9,534 nucleotides of DNA, from positions 1 to 9,534 of the forward strand of contig CAJUIE010000063.1 of the NCBI GenBank assembly GCA_910586375.1, written 5' to 3'. Under the pieces are notes generated by a model. The model did not search any database, was not told the origin of the DNA, and saw nothing but the letters and a program-made list of their open reading frames with translations. How positions within the stretch are numbered: the first letter of the stretch is position 1; every line of letters starts with the position of its first letter. The DNA comes from an uncultured Alistipes sp. Lineage in GTDB: Bacteria; Bacteroidota; Bacteroidia; Bacteroidales; Rikenellaceae. A program made the translations under genes and the position numbers. This document shows positions 6,028-9,534 of the stretch, piece by piece.

Positions 6028-6099
6028 ATACCTAAGTTGTCTCGTTCCGCTGGCTGTGGCCTGAAAAAATAGGTAAGATAAATTTTTTGACCTCGTACC

Positions 6100-8154
6100 A
6101 TGCGTCTGCTTCTTCTTCTCGTGTCGTTGTTACTCTGCCCGCTTATTGTGTTCGGGCAGGGTGACAGCGTGGCCCGCACGGTAGCTATCGAGCAGGTGGC
6201 CGTGGCCGGGGTACGTCCGATGAAGGAGCTCGGCGTGCAGCGCACCGAGCTTGATAGCGCATTGCTGCGTGAGAATATATCTTCGTCGCTGGCCGACGCT
6301 CTGACCGGCGGTTCGACCCTTTTCATCAAGTCCCACGGCCGGGCGACCCTCTCGACTGCTTCGTTCCGCGGTACGGCGCCCTCACATACGCAGGTGACGT
6401 GGAACCGGATGCGTGTCAACTCCCCGATGCTGGGGCAGGTGGACTTCTCGACGATTCCCTCCTATTTCATTGACGAGGCCACGATCTATCACGGTGCCAG
6501 CTCAGTAGGGGTCACAGGCGGTGGCCTGGGCGGGGCCATAGCGTTGGAGACACGGGCTCCGGCTGAAGAGGGTGTGGGGTTGCGATATGTTCAGGGCGTG
6601 GGGTCGTTTACCACCTTCGACGAGTATGCCCGCGTGACTTATGCCGGCCGTCGCTGGAGCAGCTCGACGCGCCTGCTGTGCAGCACTTCGGAGAACGATT
6701 TTCGTTACCGCAACTACAACACCAAGGCGTTCGATGTCGATGCCGATGGTCGTATCGTGGGTTCTTCCTATCCCCTGCAACGCAATCGCAACGGAGCATT
6801 CCGCGATTTGCACGCCATGCAGGAGTTTTACGCCTCAACCCATGCTGGCGACCGGTTTTCGATAGCCGCCTGGTACATGGATTCGCACCGCGGGCTGGCA
6901 CTCCTCTCGGCAGATCGTAACACCGACCGGCAGAAAAAAAACACCCAGGACGAACGCACGTTGCGGGCCGTGGCTTCGTGGGAACGGTTGTATGGCGGTC
7001 TGAAAGCTGCGGCGCGCGGTGGTTACTCCTTCACCGATCTGCGCTACGTGATGCAGGCCGATCCCGACGGTGGTGGCACGATGATCGCCATGACCGATGC
7101 CCGCAGTCGGCTGCACACCCTCTTCGCACAGGCCGAGGTCGAGCATACCATAGGTGAAAAGTGGCTCCTGACAGCCGAGGCGACCATCCATCAGCACCGC
7201 GTGCACAGCGGCGACCTGTCGGTTGTGGATCAGACGACGGGGCTCCGGGCCGACACGCTTTACCGGCAGGCACGGTTCGAACTCTCGGCCTTCGCTGCGG
7301 CCCGCTGGCGCCCTGTGGAGCGGTTGGGCGTGGCGGCGAATATCCGTTGGGAGCTTTATGGTCGGAGTGCTTCGGCGCCAATTCCGGCGTTGTTTGTCGA
7401 CTGGCTCCTTTCGCGCCGGGGTGAGGTGACCCTTAAGGCCTCAGCCGCCCGCAACTACCGTTTCCCGACCCTCAACGACCTTTATTTCCGACCGGGTGGA
7501 AACAAGAATCTGAGGCCCGAAAAGGGCTGGACATGGGACGCCGGGGCCGAATGCACGCTGCGAGGTCCGGGTCGTTCGCTCCATGCCTCGGTTACGGCGT
7601 TTCGCTCGCACATTGACGACTGGATTCTCTGGGTCGGCAGCCCCAAGACAGGCATATACACTCCCGTCAACCTGCGTCGTGTGGAGAGTTACGGGGCCGA
7701 AACCAAGTTCGCGGCCTCGGCTTCGGCGGGTCGTGACTGGCGTTTGGCACTGGAGGGGCATTATGCCTGGACTCGTTCGATCAACCGCGGTGACAAATTC
7801 TCGCCGGCCGACGAGTCGGTAGGGCGTCAGCTGGTTTATATTCCCGAGCATTCGGCGGCCCTCAATGCCCGGCTCTCCTGGCGACGCTGGACGCTCGCCT
7901 ATAAGTGGACTTTTTACAGCGAGCGATATACGATGACGAGCAATGATTTAGGCGTGCTGGGTCGCGTGAAGCCCTATTTTATGAGCGACCTCTCGCTCGA
8001 AAAGAGCCTGGTCTTCCGCCGGGCAGACCTCTCGCTGAAAGGCTGCATTTACAATTTGTTGAATGAGGAGTACGAATCGGTCCTTTCACGTCCGATGCCG
8101 CGGCTCCACGCCTCGATATTTATAGGCATAACTCCCAAATTCCAACGACGATGA
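6100..8154 (+). CDS. BtuB-like TonB-dependent outer-membrane receptor
   Basis: This 684-residue protein has a Sec signal peptide (Leu-rich run 3-18, likely cleaved near FGQ at 18-20). A TonB-box-like segment EQVAVAG (31-37) precedes a plug domain to about 155, with SSLADALTGGSTLFIKSHG (62-80), ASFRGTAPSHTQVTWNRM (87-104), IPSYFIDEATIYHGASS (119-135) and GGLGGAIALET (141-151). The remainder is the 22-strand barrel. Family-typical barrel motifs are NYRFPTLNDLYFRPGGNKNL (452-471) and NLLNEEYESV (652-661), and the chain ends in a terminal barrel strand (LHASIFIGITPKF). Length and motifs fit BtuB-type receptors better than the about 1000-residue SusC class, and no N-terminal carboxypeptidase-like domain is present. 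It would import a corrinoid or similar ligand using TonB energy, fed by the two upstream lipoproteins. The stop overlaps the next start by four bases. TonB-dependent receptor is secure; the substrate is inferred. Confidence 0.9.
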   Translation: MRLLLLLVSLLLCPLIVFGQGDSVARTVAIEQVAVAGVRPMKELGVQRTELDSALLRENISSSLADALTGGSTLFIKSHGRATLSTASFRGTAPSHTQVTWNRMRVNSPMLGQVDFSTIPSYFIDEATIYHGASSVGVTGGGLGGAIALETRAPAEEGVGLRYVQGVGSFTTFDEYARVTYAGRRWSSSTRLLCSTSENDFRYRNYNTKAFDVDADGRIVGSSYPLQRNRNGAFRDLHAMQEFYASTHAGDRFSIAAWYMDSHRGLALLSADRNTDRQKKNTQDERTLRAVASWERLYGGLKAAARGGYSFTDLRYVMQADPDGGGTMIAMTDARSRLHTLFAQAEVEHTIGEKWLLTAEATIHQHRVHSGDLSVVDQTTGLRADTLYRQARFELSAFAAARWRPVERLGVAANIRWELYGRSASAPIPALFVDWLLSRRGEVTLKASAARNYRFPTLNDLYFRPGGNKNLRPEKGWTWDAGAECTLRGPGRSLHASVTAFRSHIDDWILWVGSPKTGIYTPVNLRRVESYGAETKFAASASAGRDWRLALEGHYAWTRSINRGDKFSPADESVGRQLVYIPEHSAALNARLSWRRWTLAYKWTFYSERYTMTSNDLGVLGRVKPYFMSDLSLEKSLVFRRADLSLKGCIYNLLNEEYESVLSRPMPRLHASIFIGITPKFQRR

Positions 8155-8840
8155 CTTTGCGTGAAGAACTTTTCCAGATGGCAGATGCCCGTTACCGCGA
8201 TTTCAGCGCTTCGCTTACGCCCGGAGCCGGTCCGATGATCGGCGTGCGTATCCCCTGGCTGCGGGCCATAGCTCGTGAAATAGCTCGCGGCAAGTGGCGT
8301 GAATGGCTTGGGACGGCCCCCGACGACTATTTTGAGGAGCGCATGTTGCAAGGTCTGGTGATCAGTTATGCGAAGTGCCCGCCCGACGAAAAGATCAGCT
8401 ACGTGGCCCGTTTCGTTCCGAAGATCGACAACTGGGCCGTGTGTGACTGCTGCTGCTGGCGGCTGAAAGCGGCCGAGCGAGTCCCGATGTGGGAGTTTAT
8501 CCGGCCTCTGTTCGGGGCAAATGGCGAATACGAGGTGCGTTTCGCTGTGGTGATGTCCCTCTCCAACTTCGTCGATAAAGAGCACCTCGACCTGCTGCTG
8601 GAGCACTTCGGTCGCATTCGCCATGAGGGTTACTACGTGCGTATGGGCGTGGCGTGGGCTGTGTCGGTCTGCTACGTGAAGTTCCCCGAGCGGACGGAGG
8701 AGTGGTTGCGGTGCGATTGCCCCTTGTGCGACTGGACCTACAACATGGCGCTGCAAAAGATTGTAGAGTCGCTGCGTGCAACTCCCGAACAGAAGGCGCG
8801 GATCAGGACGATGAGGCGGAAGAGGACGGTTCAGAAGTAA
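8151..8840 (+). CDS. AlkD-like DNA alkylation repair protein with clustered cysteines
   Basis: This 229-residue protein matches the DNA alkylation repair family (PF08713; HEAT-like helical repeats that remove alkylated bases such as 3-methyladenine or 7-methylguanine). Visible landmarks are GVRIPWLRAIAREI (31-44), YFEERMLQGLVI (60-71), FVPKIDNWAVCD (88-99, holding a Trp and an Asp in the region of the AlkD catalytic pocket), YEVRFAVVMSLSNFVD (127-142), YYVRMGVAWAVSVCYVKFP (161-179) and TYNMALQKIVES (196-207). The length is normal. Unusual are the nine cysteines, clustered at C98, C100-C102 and at C188, C190, C193. The ATG at 8151 lies inside the receptor's stop (ATGA), so it is probably translated by re-initiation from the receptor gene. 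It has no signal peptide and should be cytoplasmic. The family is clear; why it is coupled to an uptake receptor is unknown. Confidence 0.88.
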   Translation: MTLREELFQMADARYRDFSASLTPGAGPMIGVRIPWLRAIAREIARGKWREWLGTAPDDYFEERMLQGLVISYAKCPPDEKISYVARFVPKIDNWAVCDCCCWRLKAAERVPMWEFIRPLFGANGEYEVRFAVVMSLSNFVDKEHLDLLLEHFGRIRHEGYYVRMGVAWAVSVCYVKFPERTEEWLRCDCPLCDWTYNMALQKIVESLRATPEQKARIRTMRRKRTVQK

Positions 8841-8880
8841 AACGCCCGCGCCCCGGATTTCGTATTTCGAAAAAAAATGT

Positions 8881-8888
8881 TATCTTCG
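8881..8888 (+). promoter_or_regulatory. Probable promoter -7 element for the polyprenol-phosphate mannosyltransferase gene
   Basis: TATCTTCG at 8881-8888 matches TAnnTTTG with one change. TTTCG at 8858-8862 is a fair -33 candidate 18 bases upstream. The ATG at 8910 follows an A-rich leader of about 15 bases. The 69-base gap after the AlkD-like gene has no obvious terminator, so some read-through from the upstream operon is possible. Confidence 0.5.
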
Positions 8889-8909
8889 CAAAAGAAAAAA
8901 CAAAGACCC

Positions 8910-9534
8910 ATGCGCAGATTGGTAATTATCCCCACTTATAACGAAAAGGAGAACGTCGCCGCGATGATCGACAAGGTATTTTCGCTGAGCGAGCCCTTCG
9001 AACTGCTCATCATTGACGACGGCTCGCCCGACGGCACGGCCGCTATAGTTCGCGAGAAGCAGAAGGAGCACCCCGGGACCTTGCATCTGTTGGAGCGTTC
9101 GGGTAAGCTGGGCCTCGGCACGGCTTACCTGACGGGCTTCCGCTGGGGACTGGAGCAGGGTTTTGATTTCATGTGTGAAATGGACTGCGACTTCTCGCAT
9201 AATCCCGAGGACCTGCTGCGCCTCTTCGCTGCGGCCGAGGCGGGCAGTGACGTGGTGATCGGGTCGCGCTATGTCAAGGGTGTGAACGTGGTCAACTGGC
9301 CCATGTCGCGGCTGCTGATGTCCTATTTCGCGTCGAAATACGTGAGACTGGCAACCCGGATGCCGGTGCATGACGCTACGGCCGGATTCGTTTGCTATTC
9401 ACGCCGGGCGCTGGAGACCATCGACCTTGACCGCGTAAAGATGAAGGGCTATGGATTCCAGATCGAGATGAAATACTCGGCCTGGCGCCTCGGCATGAAG
9501 ATCGAGGAGGTCTCGATCGTCTTCGTCGACCGTC
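8910..9534 (+). CDS. Polyprenol-phosphate mannosyltransferase (Dpm1-like, GT2 family), 3' end outside the window
   Basis: 208 codons are visible and the frame stays open to the window edge; the family is usually about 235-250 residues, so only the C-terminal end is missing. The protein begins with the GT2 nucleotide-sugar-binding strand MRRLVIIPTYNEKENV (1-16). It continues with ELLIIDDGSPDGT (31-43), GLGTAYLTGFRWGL (68-81), the metal-binding DxD region MDCDFSHNPEDL (91-102, D92 and D94; the more usual MDADFSH has Ala where this has Cys), VVIGSRYVKG (115-124), DATAGFVCYSRRAL (155-168) and GYGFQIEMKYSAWRLG (180-195). This order is diagnostic of dolichol/polyprenol monophosphate mannose synthases, which transfer a sugar (usually mannose from GDP-mannose) to a lipid phosphate at the cytoplasmic membrane face for glycan or glycoprotein assembly. 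The exact sugar is not provable from sequence. It has its own likely promoter. Confidence 0.9.
   Translation, partial: MRRLVIIPTYNEKENVAAMIDKVFSLSEPFELLIIDDGSPDGTAAIVREKQKEHPGTLHLLERSGKLGLGTAYLTGFRWGLEQGFDFMCEMDCDFSHNPEDLLRLFAAAEAGSDVVIGSRYVKGVNVVNWPMSRLLMSYFASKYVRLATRMPVHDATAGFVCYSRRALETIDLDRVKMKGYGFQIEMKYSAWRLGMKIEEVSIVFVDR

Noticed and set aside
6079..6089. Possible promoter core (AT-rich, ending TTTTTTG) before the receptor gene
   Set aside because: The eight bases ending at 6089 lack the TA of TAnnTTTG (two mismatches), and the position leaves almost no leader.
8049..8756. A 235-codon minus-strand open frame opposite the receptor end and the AlkD-like gene
   Set aside because: It spans the junction of two well-supported plus-strand genes and shows only low-complexity His/Arg-rich translation.

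Overview
The window looks like chromosomal DNA from a gut-type Bacteroidota, most plausibly Alistipes or another Rikenellaceae. The reasons are the GC-rich coding sequence, A/T-rich ribosome-binding regions without clear Shine-Dalgarno motifs, promoter cores matching the Bacteroidota TAnnTTTG pattern, and the gene families present (a DUF5074/YncE-type surface lipoprotein, a BtuB-like TonB-dependent receptor, an AsmA-family protein and a remnant of a Fibrobacter-type major paralogous domain protein). The genus is inference from composition and families.

Left edge (1-530): no intact gene. It holds a roughly 125-bp set of nested inverted repeats that can be drawn as a cloverleaf, a degraded minus-strand C-terminal fragment of a FISUMP-type protein, and a 19-bp perfect stem that ends the neighbouring minus-strand operon.

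Minus-strand operon (3714 down to 533): a small GNAT acetyltransferase, then, with an ATGA stop/start overlap, a 913-residue AsmA-family protein. Its last 100 or so residues are a highly charged run of 11-residue repeats.

Divergent intergenic region (3715-3837): two promoter cores face away from each other. The plus-strand one leads into a short leader with a 9-bp hairpin.

Plus-strand operon (3838-8840): a BtuG-like beta-propeller lipoprotein, a second surface lipoprotein with a calcium-loop motif, a BtuB-like TonB-dependent outer-membrane receptor and, overlapping its stop codon, an AlkD-like DNA alkylation repair protein. The first three make a plausible corrinoid (vitamin B12-type) capture-and-import set: surface lipoproteins bind ligand and hand it to the TonB-dependent barrel. 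No cobalamin riboswitch core is visible ahead of the operon, no inner-membrane ABC transporter genes are in view, and the translationally linked DNA-repair gene is an unusual partner. Related hairpin sequences recur in both gaps of this operon.

Right edge (8841-9534): a new promoter and the first 208 codons of a polyprenol-phosphate mannosyltransferase (GT2) gene that runs off the window.

No tRNA, rRNA, CRISPR array or transposase gene is visible. No wholly new system is proven here. The best candidates for new biology are the cloverleaf repeat, the cysteine-clustered AlkD-like protein coupled to a nutrient receptor, and the riboswitch-less BtuG/BtuB-like locus.
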